This document shows, piece by piece, positions 48,118-55,923 of a DNA stretch of 64,000 nt. A program made the position numbers and the translations under genes. Position 1 is the stretch's first letter; each line of letters opens with the position of its first letter. The DNA comes from Xylanimonas oleitrophica (GTDB lineage Bacteria > Actinomycetota > Actinomycetes > Actinomycetales > Cellulomonadaceae), in contig NZ_QKWH01000001.1 of the NCBI RefSeq assembly GCF_003244315.1, positions 620,001 through 684,000 of the forward strand. The letters run 5' to 3'. Under the pieces are notes generated by a model. The model made no database searches, had not been told where the DNA came from, and saw nothing but the letters and a program-made list of their open reading frames with translations.

Positions 48118-49446
48118 ATGACGTGGCACCTTCCGCTCGCCGGGGCCGGCGAGCCGGGTGCCGAGCTGACCGCCGGGCAGGACGGGGCGACGATCCGTCG
48201 TTCCGTCCTGCCCGGCGGCGTCCGTGTGCTCTCCGAGCACATGCCGGGGCTGCGTTCGGCCACGGTGGGCGCCTGGGTCGGTGTCGGCTCCCGTGACGAG
48301 AGCGACGGGCACTTCGGCTCGACGCACTTCCTCGAGCACCTGCTGTTCAAGGGCACCGCCCGCCGCAGCGCGATGGACATCGCGGAGGCGTTCGACGCCG
48401 TGGGCGGCGAGGCCAACGCCGCGACGGGCAAGGAGCACACCTGCTACTACGCGCGGGTGCTCGACTCCGACCTGCCGATGGCGGTCGACGTCATCGCCGA
48501 CATGGTCACCTCCGCGCGCCTGGACGAGGCCGAGCTCGAGACCGAGCGTGGCGTCATCCTCGAAGAGCTCGCGATGAACGACGACGACCCTGCCGACGTC
48601 GTGCACGAGCAGTTCACGCAGGCGGTGCTGGGCAGCCACCCGCTCGGGCGACCGATCGGGGGCACGCCGGAGACGATCCGTGCGGTGCCGCGCGACGCCG
48701 TGTGGGAGCACTACCGCTGGCACTACCGCCCCGAGACGCTCGTGGTGGCCGCGGCGGGCGGTGTCGACCACGACGCCCTCGTCGCGCAGGTCACCGAGCA
48801 GCTGACGGCGGGCGGGTGGGTCCTGGAGGGGTCGGTCGCACCCCGGGCACGCCGTGACGAGGTCGACGACCTCGTCGGTGTCCCGCAGGAGGGTCTCGAG
48901 CTGACGGTGCGCCGCTCGGTGGAGCAGGCCAACGTCATCGTCGGGTCCACGGGCCTGGCGGCGACCGACGAGCGCCGGTTCGCCCTCTCGGTGCTCAACG
49001 CGGCCCTGGGCGGCGGGATGAGCTCGCGCCTGTTCCAGGAGATCCGTGAGCGGCGCGGCCTGGCCTACTCCACCTACTCGTTCGCCTCCGGGCACGGAGG
49101 AGTGGGCACGTTCGGCCTGTACGCGGGCTGCACGCCGGCCAAGGTCGACGTGGTGACCAAGCTGCTGCACGAGGAGCTCGAGCGGCTCGCCGAGGGCGGC
49201 ATCACCCCGGCGGAGCTCGAGCGATCGGTCGGCCAGCTCCAGGGCGGCCTCGTCCTGGGGCTCGAGGACTCCGGGTCGCGCATGAGCCGCCTGGGCAAGG
49301 CGGAGCTGGTGCACGGCGAGCTGCTGAGCCTGGAGGAGTCCCTCGAGCGGATCCGCGCCGTGACGGCGCAGGACGTCCGGGAGCTGGCGGCCGACCTGGC
49401 CTCGCGGCCCCGGTCCGTGGTGCGGGTCGGGCCGTTCGGGGACTGA
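48118..49446 (+). CDS. M16-family zinc peptidase (PqqL/YmxG type)
   Basis: A 442-residue protease of the insulinase/processing-peptidase family. The inverted zinc motif is H70-F-L-E73-H74 (STHFLEHLLFKG), with the third ligand Glu near 148 (RGVILEEL). The C-terminal half has the family's RERRGLAYSTYSF substrate-binding segment. One active domain pairs with one C-terminal inactive domain. ATG 4 bases after the pnp stop, a very common pnp-M16 pairing. The natural substrate is not known. It has no signal peptide, so it acts in the cytoplasm. Confidence 0.94.
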   Translation: MTWHLPLAGAGEPGAELTAGQDGATIRRSVLPGGVRVLSEHMPGLRSATVGAWVGVGSRDESDGHFGSTHFLEHLLFKGTARRSAMDIAEAFDAVGGEANAATGKEHTCYYARVLDSDLPMAVDVIADMVTSARLDEAELETERGVILEELAMNDDDPADVVHEQFTQAVLGSHPLGRPIGGTPETIRAVPRDAVWEHYRWHYRPETLVVAAAGGVDHDALVAQVTEQLTAGGWVLEGSVAPRARRDEVDDLVGVPQEGLELTVRRSVEQANVIVGSTGLAATDERRFALSVLNAALGGGMSSRLFQEIRERRGLAYSTYSFASGHGGVGTFGLYAGCTPAKVDVVTKLLHEELERLAEGGITPAELERSVGQLQGGLVLGLEDSGSRMSRLGKAELVHGELLSLEESLERIRAVTAQDVRELAADLASRPRSVVRVGPFGD

Positions 49447-49468
49447 CCTGCGACGACCAGCCGGGCAC

Positions 49469-49499
49469 GGGCGGTCCCTGGGAGAGCTGGGGACCGCCC
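49469..49499 (+). terminator. Hairpin between the M16 peptidase gene and dapB
   Basis: A perfect 10-base stem (49469-49478 with 49490-49499) and an 11-base loop. Confidence 0.5.
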
Positions 49500-49525
49500 A
49501 TGGCGAAGGCGACGACGGGAGAGCG

Positions 49526-50296
49526 ATGAGCGAGAAGACGAGAGTGGCCGTGCTGGGCGCGTCGGGACGCATGGGCGCGACGACGTGTGCGGCCGTGGAG
49601 TCCGCCGAGGACCTCGAGCTGGCGGCTCGCGTCGGTCGTGGTGACGACGTCACCACGTCGGTGCGCGAGAGCGGCGTGCAGGTCGCCGTCGACTTCAGCG
49701 TGCCGGACGCGACCGAGGCGAACGTGCACGCGCTGATCGACGCCGGCGTCCACGCCGTCGTGGGGACGACGGGCTGGACGGCTGCGTCGCGCGGCCGCGT
49801 GGCCGAGCACCTGGCCGAGGCCAACGCCGGGCGCGAGCAGCCCCTGGGCGTGCTCATCGCCCCGAACTTCGGTCTCTCCGCTGTGCTGGTGATGCGGTTC
49901 GCCGCCCAGGCGGCGCGCTACTTCGAGTCGGCGGAGATCGTCGAGCTGCACCACCCGGACAAGGTGGACGCGCCCAGCGGGACGGCCCGGCACACCGCCG
50001 CAGCGATCGCCGCGGCACGCGCCGACGCCGGCCTCGGCCCGATGCCCGACGCCACGGCGAGCGGTCACGACGCCCGCGGTGCCGACGTCGACGGCGTCCG
50101 GGTGCACGCGGTGCGCCTGCGCGGCCTCGTCGCGCACGAGGAGGTGCTCCTCGGCAACCCGGGGGAGCAGCTGGTCATCCGTCAGGACTCGTTCGACCGC
50201 GTGTCGTTCATGCCCGGCGTGCTGCTCGCGGTGCGCCGGGTGCCGTCCCGCCCGGGCCTGACCGTGGGTCTCGAGCACGTGCTCGACCTCGGGTGA
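49526..50296 (+). CDS. dapB: 4-hydroxy-tetrahydrodipicolinate reductase
   Basis: A 256-residue NAD(P)H enzyme acting right after DapA in lysine and diaminopimelate synthesis. The nucleotide-binding loop is VAVLGASGRMGATTC; VVGTTGW and APNFGLSAVLVMRF follow, with the catalytic HHPDKVDAPSGTA loop and the C-terminal LRGLVAHEEVLLGNPGEQL. ATG after GGGAGAGCG. dapA lies 4.7 kb away on the same strand; minus-strand genes occupy the interval. Confidence 0.97.
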   Translation: MSEKTRVAVLGASGRMGATTCAAVESAEDLELAARVGRGDDVTTSVRESGVQVAVDFSVPDATEANVHALIDAGVHAVVGTTGWTAASRGRVAEHLAEANAGREQPLGVLIAPNFGLSAVLVMRFAAQAARYFESAEIVELHHPDKVDAPSGTARHTAAAIAAARADAGLGPMPDATASGHDARGADVDGVRVHAVRLRGLVAHEEVLLGNPGEQLVIRQDSFDRVSFMPGVLLAVRRVPSRPGLTVGLEHVLDLG

Positions 50297-50306
50297 GGGG
50301 GCACCG

Positions 50307-50774
50307 GTGAGCGAGACGAGCGCGCGGCGCCGACTGCCCCGCGGCCTGGTGGGCGCGGTGCTGGTCACGGTGCTGCTGGGCCTCTACGTGTGGGCGATCG
50401 CTGGCCGCGGTGTCGCCATGATCCGCACGGGCGAGCCGGTGCTCGTGGGCATCGGTGCGGCGGTGCTCGTCATCCCCCTCCTGGTGCTCGGGATGATCGG
50501 TCTGGAGTACCGGCTCGCCGCGCGCGTGCAGCGCATGGCCGACGTGCTCGCAGGCGAGGGCGGCCTGCCCGTGGACGACCTGCCGCGCTCGCCCGGCGGA
50601 CGGGTGGACCGCGCGGCCGCCGACTCGGCGTTCGCCTCCTACCGGGAGGCCGTCGAGCGCGAGCCCGGCAGCTGGCGTGCCTGGTACCGGCTCGCGTTCG
50701 CCTACGACGCCGCGCGGGACCGCAGGCGCGCCCGCGAGGCGCTGCGCAAGGCGTCGAGCCTCTTCGACGGTTGA
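50307..50774 (+). CDS. Small membrane protein with a C-terminal helical-repeat region
   Basis: A 155-residue protein of unknown function. Two membrane segments (about residues 14-35 and 45-65) precede a cytoplasmic part. The C-terminal 50 residues (FASYREAVEREPGSWRAWYR and LAFAYDAARDRRRAREALRK) look like a TPR-type pair of helices. Similar two-helix proteins follow dapB in related actinobacteria, as far as I recall. GTG start 10 bases after dapB, so probably co-transcribed. Confidence 0.75.
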   Translation: MSETSARRRLPRGLVGAVLVTVLLGLYVWAIAGRGVAMIRTGEPVLVGIGAAVLVIPLLVLGMIGLEYRLAARVQRMADVLAGEGGLPVDDLPRSPGGRVDRAAADSAFASYREAVEREPGSWRAWYRLAFAYDAARDRRRAREALRKASSLFDG

Positions 50775-50794
50775 CCCGGCGCGACGCCGCCCGC

Positions 50795-50809
50795 GCCCCG
50801 CTGCGGGGC
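50795..50809. terminator. Short hairpin between converging genes
   Basis: A 6-base GCCCCG/CGGGGC stem with a 3-base loop in the 46-base gap between the small membrane-protein gene and the minus-strand gene. Weak, but the only candidate terminator here. Confidence 0.3.
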
Positions 50810-50820
50810 TGCGCAGATCC

Positions 50821-51300
50821 TCAGTCCGGCAGGCGGGTCCAGCAGTACAACGAGTGCCGGACGTCCGTGGCACGGTGGGCGAGCTCCGCCAGCGCGAGCA
50901 CGGCCGTACTTGCCACCAGCGGGACGACCTGGCGCACCTCCGGGGTCCGGGCCCACCGTGCCGCGACGTCGGCCAGCCGCGTGGGGGAGGAGCGCACCAG
51001 CGCCTCCACGAGACCGTCGGACAGGCTCACCACCCACGGTCCCTCCCCGTCGCCACCCACCACCTGGCCGTGGCGGCCCTCTGCGGTGCACTCGCCGTAG
51101 GGGCGGCCGGAGAGCAGCTCGTGGAGCGTCCCGAGCATGACGAACGGCTCCACGCCAGGCAGGGCCACCGTGTCGAACAAGGGCTCGCCCGAGCCGCGCG
51201 CCAGCGTGGACGGCCCCGACGGCACGTCGAGCGCGAGGGCCGCGGCGTCGTCCGACGGCGCGGCGAAGTAGTCCGTCACGATCGCGGCCCCGTCGCCCAT
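50821..51300 (-). CDS. Conserved actinobacterial protein of unknown function
   Basis: A 159-residue soluble protein. It begins VTDYFAAPSDDAAALALD, contains VALPGVEPFVMLGTLHELLS and ends with HSLYCWTRLPD. I recognise this pattern from uncharacterised actinobacterial proteins with the same start, a middle GVDP-type segment and a final YCW motif, but no function is known. It has no signal peptide or membrane helix. First of the minus-strand genes in the dapB-dapA interval. ATG start at 51300. Confidence 0.75.
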   Translation of the reverse strand: MGDGAAIVTDYFAAPSDDAAALALDVPSGPSTLARGSGEPLFDTVALPGVEPFVMLGTLHELLSGRPYGECTAEGRHGQVVGGDGEGPWVVSLSDGLVEALVRSSPTRLADVAARWARTPEVRQVVPLVASTAVLALAELAHRATDVRHSLYCWTRLPD

Positions 51301-51409
51301 GTCGCCCTCTCGCCCGCCTCGCCCCGACAGGTGAGCCGCGGCGTACGACTCATCGTGACAGGCGCGTGCTACGGGACTGTGACGGGGCTGTGTCCGGCAG
51401 GGACCGACC

Positions 51410-51943
51410 TCACAGCAACGCGGACCAGCGCCGCTCCACCACGCTCCGCACGCCGTCGTCGTCCATCCCTACCGCCAGCGCGCGCTCGGTGCCGTCCGGG
51501 CCGAGACCGGCCTCGCCGAGGAACCGCTCTCGGCCGCCGTCGCCCTGGAGCACCCACGTCACCACCTCCTGCGCGCCGTCGGAGCGCAGACGGTCCACCG
51601 CGGCGCTCAGCAGGCGTGAACCGTGCCCGCCACGACGGTGCCCAGGATCGACCTCGAGGGCGAGGATCTGACCGGGCGCCACCGCAGCGAACCCGACGAT
51701 GTCGGGCCCGTCCAGCGCCACGAGCACGGCGAAGCCCGGGCCCGGGGGAGCGGACACCGCCTCGGCCCACCGGGAGCGCACGGCAGCGGTGTCGACGAGG
51801 TCGACGACGGCGTCGCCCAGCGCCTGGACGGTGCGCCACGCGGCGACCTGGACCCGCGTGACGGCGTCCTCGTCGCCCGGGACGGCGGGGCGCACAGAGA
51901 CGTCCGCAGCAGCGCCGTCGGACGAGGTGAACAGGGCCATCAC
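51410..51943 (-). CDS. GNAT-family N-acetyltransferase
   Basis: A 177-residue single-domain acetyltransferase. It begins VRPAVPGDEDAVTRVQVAAW and has the acetyl-CoA pyrophosphate loop in VDPGHRRGGHGSRLLSAAV; the C-terminal part includes LQGDGGRERFLGEAGL. The substrate cannot be predicted. Start at the first of two adjacent ATGs (51943 or 51940). Minus strand, 109 bases upstream of the unknown-function gene. The two genes may be separate. Confidence 0.87.
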   Translation of the reverse strand: MMALFTSSDGAAADVSVRPAVPGDEDAVTRVQVAAWRTVQALGDAVVDLVDTAAVRSRWAEAVSAPPGPGFAVLVALDGPDIVGFAAVAPGQILALEVDPGHRRGGHGSRLLSAAVDRLRSDGAQEVVTWVLQGDGGRERFLGEAGLGPDGTERALAVGMDDDGVRSVVERRWSALL

Positions 51944-51982
51944 CCCAACCTACTGCCCGCCGCCGCCCCGGGGGAGCGGCCC

Positions 51983-52177
51983 GCGCTGCACCTCAGCCCC
52001 AGGGCTGCTGTGGTCGGCCGGGGGTCGGTCGTGCTGCGGGCGGGTGCCTCGTGCCTCGACCCCCACCCTGCGCTGCACCTCAGCCCCAGGGCTGCTGTGG
52101 TCGGCTGGGGGGTCGGTTGTGCTGCGGGCGGGTGCCTCGTGCCTCGGCCCCCACCCTGCGCTGCACCTCAGCCCCAG
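51983..52177. repeat. Tandem repeat of an 87-88 base unit downstream of azlD
   Basis: Copies at 51983-52069 (87 bases) and 52070-52157 (88 bases) differ at only about four positions; a 20-base partial copy at 52158-52177 contains the azlD stop codon. The 224-base gap from 51944 to 52167 is mostly this repeat and shows no convincing gene. Each unit holds a 5-base AGCCC/GGGCT inverted repeat and a doubled GCCTCGT motif. Confidence 0.85.
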
Positions 52178-52488
52178 CCGAGGGCCCGGAGGGCGGCTGC
52201 CGCCCCGGCCGCCAGCACGACGACGAGCACGAACGGCGCCCGCAGGGCGAGCGCCACCGCCGCCACCGCCAGGGCGGGCAGACGCGCGTCCACGGTCAGG
52301 CCCCGCCCGTCGCCCACCGTCTGCACCACCACGAGGGAGGTCAGCAGCGCCACCGTGACCAGCCCGGTCAGGCGGGAGACGCGCTCGTCGGCGAGCCAGT
52401 GCTCGGGCACGAGATGGCCCGCGAGCTTGAGGGCGAAGCAGGCGAGCGAGGCGGCGAGCACTGTCACCCACAGCACGGTCGTGGTCAT
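52168..52488 (-). CDS. azlD: AzlD-type branched-chain amino-acid exporter subunit
   Basis: A 106-residue membrane protein with three or four hydrophobic segments, matching the small partner of the AzlC/AzlD (BrnF/BrnE) export system for branched-chain amino acids and methionine. The ATG overlaps the azlC stop by 4 bases (ATGA), the usual azlC-azlD coupling. Its stop codon sits within the partial third copy of the 87-88 base tandem repeat that follows. Confidence 0.9.
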   Translation of the reverse strand: MTTTVLWVTVLAASLACFALKLAGHLVPEHWLADERVSRLTGLVTVALLTSLVVVQTVGDGRGLTVDARLPALAVAAVALALRAPFVLVVVLAAGAAAALRALGWG

Positions 52489-53315
52489 GGGGTCCGTGCC
52501 TCACTCTCATCACTCTCGTCGGTGGCGTCGTCAGGGGCATGGCCGGGGGTGCCGCCGCCGGTGGTCGGCCCGTGCGCCGCGAGCGCGGCGGGGCTGGCGG
52601 GCCGCGGCCCGGTCAGCACGCCGACCAGCACGGCTGCGGCCGCGGCCGCCAGCACAGGGATGCCGGGCGGTACCACGGGGACGAGCGCCGCCGAGACGAC
52701 GACGGCCGCCGCAGCGACGCCCTGGGCCGCCCGAGAGGCGAGGCGGGGCCACACGAGGGCCAGGAACGCCGCGGCGGCGGCCGCGTCGAGACCCCACGCA
52801 CGGGGGTCGCCGAGGGCGTCGCCGGCCAGGGCCCCGACCAGGGTGAACGCGTTCCAGAGCACGAACACGCCGACGCCCGCGGTCCAGAACCCCGCCCGTG
52901 CCGCGCGGCGATCCGTCTGCGCGACGGCCACCGCCGTCGACTCGTCGATGGTCACCTGCGCGGCGGCGAGCCGGCGCAGGCCGCGGGCTCCCAGCAGAGG
53001 AGCGACGACGGCACCGTAGAGGGTGTTGCGAGCGCCGAGCAGGGCGGCGGTGGCGACGGCGGCCACAGGCGACCCGCCCGCGGCGACCACGCCGATCAGG
53101 GCGAACTGGGAGCCGCCGGAGAACAGCAGGAGGCTCAGGGCCATGGTGGGCAGCACGCCGACGCCGGCCACCACGGACAGCGCCCCGAAGGAGATGCCGT
53201 ACAGGCCGGTGGCCAACGCCACGGACACGCCCTGCCGGACGGCGGCCCGCACCGGAGCGGGCCGCTGTCCGGTGCGCGGTCCGGTGCGTGCGGCGTCGGG
53301 ACGGGCAGGGCTCAC
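52485..53315 (-). CDS. azlC: AzlC-type branched-chain amino-acid exporter
   Basis: A 276-residue membrane protein with seven or so helices. The family features SVALATGLYGISFGALSVVA and LLLFSGGSQFALIGVVAAGG, then LGARNTLYGAVVAPLL and TIDESTAVAVAQ, are all visible. A polar Asp/Glu-rich tail of about 30 residues ends the protein. GTG start at 53315. With AzlD it exports leucine, isoleucine, valine or methionine; which ones here is unknown. Confidence 0.92.
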   Translation of the reverse strand: MSPARPDAARTGPRTGQRPAPVRAAVRQGVSVALATGLYGISFGALSVVAGVGVLPTMALSLLLFSGGSQFALIGVVAAGGSPVAAVATAALLGARNTLYGAVVAPLLGARGLRRLAAAQVTIDESTAVAVAQTDRRAARAGFWTAGVGVFVLWNAFTLVGALAGDALGDPRAWGLDAAAAAAFLALVWPRLASRAAQGVAAAAVVVSAALVPVVPPGIPVLAAAAAAVLVGVLTGPRPASPAALAAHGPTTGGGTPGHAPDDATDESDESEARTP

Positions 53316-53407
53316 CGCACTACTGCTACACGCCCGAGTGCCGCCGTGCACGGTCGTCTCACACCCGCTGCGCCGGGGGGGACCCCGGAGGCGCTGCCGC
53401 CGTCGGC

Positions 53408-54889
53408 TCACAGGGCCACGTAGACGCTCTCCAGGTACTCCTCGATCCCGGCCTCGCCGCCCTCGCGGCCCAGCCCGGACTGCTTCATGCCGCCGAAGGG
53501 GGCGCTCGCGTCGGAGACCATCCCGCGGTTGATGCCGATCATGCCGGCCTCGACCTCCTCGGCGACCCGCATCGCGCGGTCCAGCGAGGTGGTGCAGGCG
53601 TAGGCGGCGAGCCCGTACTCGGTGTCGTTGGCGAGGGCGATCGCCTCCTCGTCGTCGCCGAACGCCACCACGGGGGCCACGGGCCCGAAGATCTCCTCGC
53701 GCACGGCGCGCGCGTCGGGGTCGACGCCGGTCAGCACGGTGGGGCGGTAGAAGTAGCCGCGGCCCCCGAGGTCGGCGGGGCGCTCGCCGCCGGTGAGCAC
53801 CTGGGCCCCGCGGTCGGTCGCGTCGGCCACGAGCTCGTCCACGGCGTCGACGGCGGACGCCTCGATCAGCGGCCCGAGGTCCACGCCGTCCTGGGAGCCG
53901 TGGCCCAGGCGCAACGACTCGAACCGTTCGGCGAGCTGCCGGGCGAACTTGCGGGCCACCGAGTCGTGCACCAGGAACCGGTTGGCGGCCACGCAGGACT
54001 GTCCGGCGTTGCGCAGCTTGGCGACGACGGCGGCGTCGACGGCGGCGTCCAGCTCGGCGTCCCCGAACACGATGAACGGGGCGTTGCCGCCCAGCTCCAT
54101 GGAGCTGCTGAGCACCTGGCCCGCCGCCGACTGCAGCAGGGTGCGCCCGACGGCGGTGGAGCCCGTGAAGGACAGCTTGCGCAGGCGTGGGTCGGCGAGC
54201 AGCGGCCCGGTGACGTCGGAGGCCGACGACGTCGGGATCACGTTGACGACGCCGGTGGGCAGGCCGCGCTCGGCCAGCTCGGCGCGGATGATCTCGGCGA
54301 CGAGCATGGTGGTCATGGGCGTCAGGCGGGCGGGCTTGATCACCACGGGGCAGCCGGCGGCGAGCGCCGGCCCGATCTTGCGGGTGGCCATCGCGATGGG
54401 GAAGTTCCAGGGGGTGATGAGCAGCGCGGGACCCACGGGCCGGTGCTGCACCAGCTGCCTGGCACCGCCGGCGGGGGCGGTGCGCGACAGGCCGGGGAAC
54501 CGCACCGCCTCCTCGGCGTACCAGCGCAGGAAGTCGGCGCCGTAGACGACCTCGGCCCGGGCCTCGGCGCGGGTCTTGCCGCACTCGGCGGTGATGAGGG
54601 CCGCGACGTCGTCGGCGCGGGCGAGGAGGCGGGCGTGCACCGCGCGCAGCAGCTCGGAGCGCTCGCGCGGTGGGACGGCGCGCCAGGCCGGCCACGCCCG
54701 TGCGGCCGAGGCGAGCGCACGCTCGGCGTCCTGCGGCGTGGCGTCCGCGACGTCGAACAGGACCTCCTCGGTGGCCGGGTCGACCACCTCGAACGTGCCG
54801 CCGCCGTCGGCCGCCTCCCAGCGGCCGTCGACCAGGAGGCCGGTCGGCAGGTGGGCCACGAGGGTGGGGGAGAGGGGCGTCGCCGTCAT
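53408..54889 (-). CDS. gabD: NAD(P)-dependent aldehyde dehydrogenase, succinate-semialdehyde type
   Basis: A 493-residue enzyme of the GabD subgroup, oxidising succinate semialdehyde to succinate. Catalytic residues are all present: N162 (TPWNFP), K185 (VVIKPA), E265 (MELGGNAP) and the nucleophile C299 (AGQSCVAANR). FTGSTAVGR is the cofactor-binding turn. The ATG at 54889 is the first in-frame start after the divergent gap. No gabT neighbour is present, so the true aldehyde could differ. Divergent from dapA. Confidence 0.88.
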   Translation of the reverse strand: MTATPLSPTLVAHLPTGLLVDGRWEAADGGGTFEVVDPATEEVLFDVADATPQDAERALASAARAWPAWRAVPPRERSELLRAVHARLLARADDVAALITAECGKTRAEARAEVVYGADFLRWYAEEAVRFPGLSRTAPAGGARQLVQHRPVGPALLITPWNFPIAMATRKIGPALAAGCPVVIKPARLTPMTTMLVAEIIRAELAERGLPTGVVNVIPTSSASDVTGPLLADPRLRKLSFTGSTAVGRTLLQSAAGQVLSSSMELGGNAPFIVFGDAELDAAVDAAVVAKLRNAGQSCVAANRFLVHDSVARKFARQLAERFESLRLGHGSQDGVDLGPLIEASAVDAVDELVADATDRGAQVLTGGERPADLGGRGYFYRPTVLTGVDPDARAVREEIFGPVAPVVAFGDDEEAIALANDTEYGLAAYACTTSLDRAMRVAEEVEAGMIGINRGMVSDASAPFGGMKQSGLGREGGEAGIEEYLESVYVAL

Positions 54890-54965
54890 GCTCCGAGCAT
54901 GCAACGCCCCGGCCCGTCTCGCCGGCCGGAGCGTCCTCCGAGCGATCGTGCGCCCGGCCTGCGGG

Positions 54966-54971
54966 TACGGT
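54966..54971 (+). promoter_or_regulatory. -10 box for dapA (leaderless)
   Basis: TACGGT, 6 bases before the ATG at 54978, inside the 88-base divergent gap with gabD. Confidence 0.55.
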
Positions 54972-54977
54972 TGTCCC

Positions 54978-55892
54978 ATGGCTCTCCCCTCGACGCCCGG
55001 CCGTCCGTTCGGTGCGGTGCTGACCGCGATGGTCACCCCGATGACGGCGGACGGCGCCGTGGACCTCGAGGCTGCTCGCGCGCTGGCGACGTGGCTCGTG
55101 GACCACGGCAACGACGGCCTGGTGCTCAACGGCACCACCGGTGAGTCGCCCACGACCCACGCCCCGGAGAAGGCGGAGCTGGTCGCGGCCGTCGTCGACG
55201 CCGTCGGCGACCGCGCGGCGGTCCTGGCGGGTGCTGGCTCGAACGACACGCTGCACGCCGCCCGCATGGCCGAGCAGGCCGCCGAGGCCGGGGCTGACGG
55301 GTTGCTCGTGGTCAGCCCCTACTACTCGCGTCCCTCCCAGGAGGGGCTGGCCCGGCACATGGAGACCGTCGCGGACGCCGGCGGCCTGCCGGTCATGCTC
55401 TACGACGTCCCGGGCCGCACCGGTGTGCGCATCGCCACCGACACCTATCTCCGTCTCGCCGAGCACCCCCTCGTCGTCGCGACCAAGGACGCGAGCGGGG
55501 ACGTCGCCGCCGCGGCGGACCTGGCCGGGCGGACCGGCCTGGCCTGGTACTCGGGCGACGACACGCTCCTGCTGCCCTTCCTCGCGCACGGCGGTGCCGG
55601 CATCGTCTCCGTCGCGGCGCACGCCGTGCCCGACGCCTTCGCCGAGGTCGTCGCAGCGTGGGACACGGGCGACACCGCCCGTGCCCTGCAGATCTTCCGC
55701 ACCACCCTGCCGGCGGTCGCCGCGCTCAACGGCGCCGGCTTCCAGGCCGTCATGGCCAAGGCCGCTGTCGAGGCGCTCGGCGTCGTGCCCGGCCGCGCTG
55801 TGCGCCTGCCGCTCGTGGCCGCGTCCGACGACGAGGCCGCCGCGGTGCGTGCCGGCCTCGCCGCCGCGGGCGTGCTCGCGCCGGCACCCTGA
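54978..55892 (+). CDS. dapA: 4-hydroxy-tetrahydrodipicolinate synthase
   Basis: A 304-residue TIM-barrel enzyme condensing pyruvate with aspartate semialdehyde, the first step specific to lysine and diaminopimelate. The Schiff-base lysine is K170 in VVATKDASGD. The catalytic triad Thr/Tyr regions are LNGTTGESPTT and VVSPYYSRPSQEG, with LYDVPGRTGV. The TACGGT box just before the ATG implies a leaderless mRNA. RNase J follows 31 bases later, the conserved dapA-rnj pair of actinobacteria. Confidence 0.97.
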   Translation: MALPSTPGRPFGAVLTAMVTPMTADGAVDLEAARALATWLVDHGNDGLVLNGTTGESPTTHAPEKAELVAAVVDAVGDRAAVLAGAGSNDTLHAARMAEQAAEAGADGLLVVSPYYSRPSQEGLARHMETVADAGGLPVMLYDVPGRTGVRIATDTYLRLAEHPLVVATKDASGDVAAAADLAGRTGLAWYSGDDTLLLPFLAHGGAGIVSVAAHAVPDAFAEVVAAWDTGDTARALQIFRTTLPAVAALNGAGFQAVMAKAAVEALGVVPGRAVRLPLVAASDDEAAAVRAGLAAAGVLAPAP

Positions 55893-55923
55893 CCCTCCCC
55901 GTCCCCCACCTTTCGGAGACCAC

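Noticed and set aside
44943-48440. A 1165-residue minus-strand frame opposite ribF, rpsO and pnp
   Set aside because: Same reason: a shadow of conserved genes with no recognisable domains. A similar frame opposite infB (39885-43160) was rejected too.
51950-52540. A 196-residue minus-strand frame covering the tandem repeat
   Set aside because: It runs out of frame through azlD, and its apparent repeats only reflect the DNA repeat.
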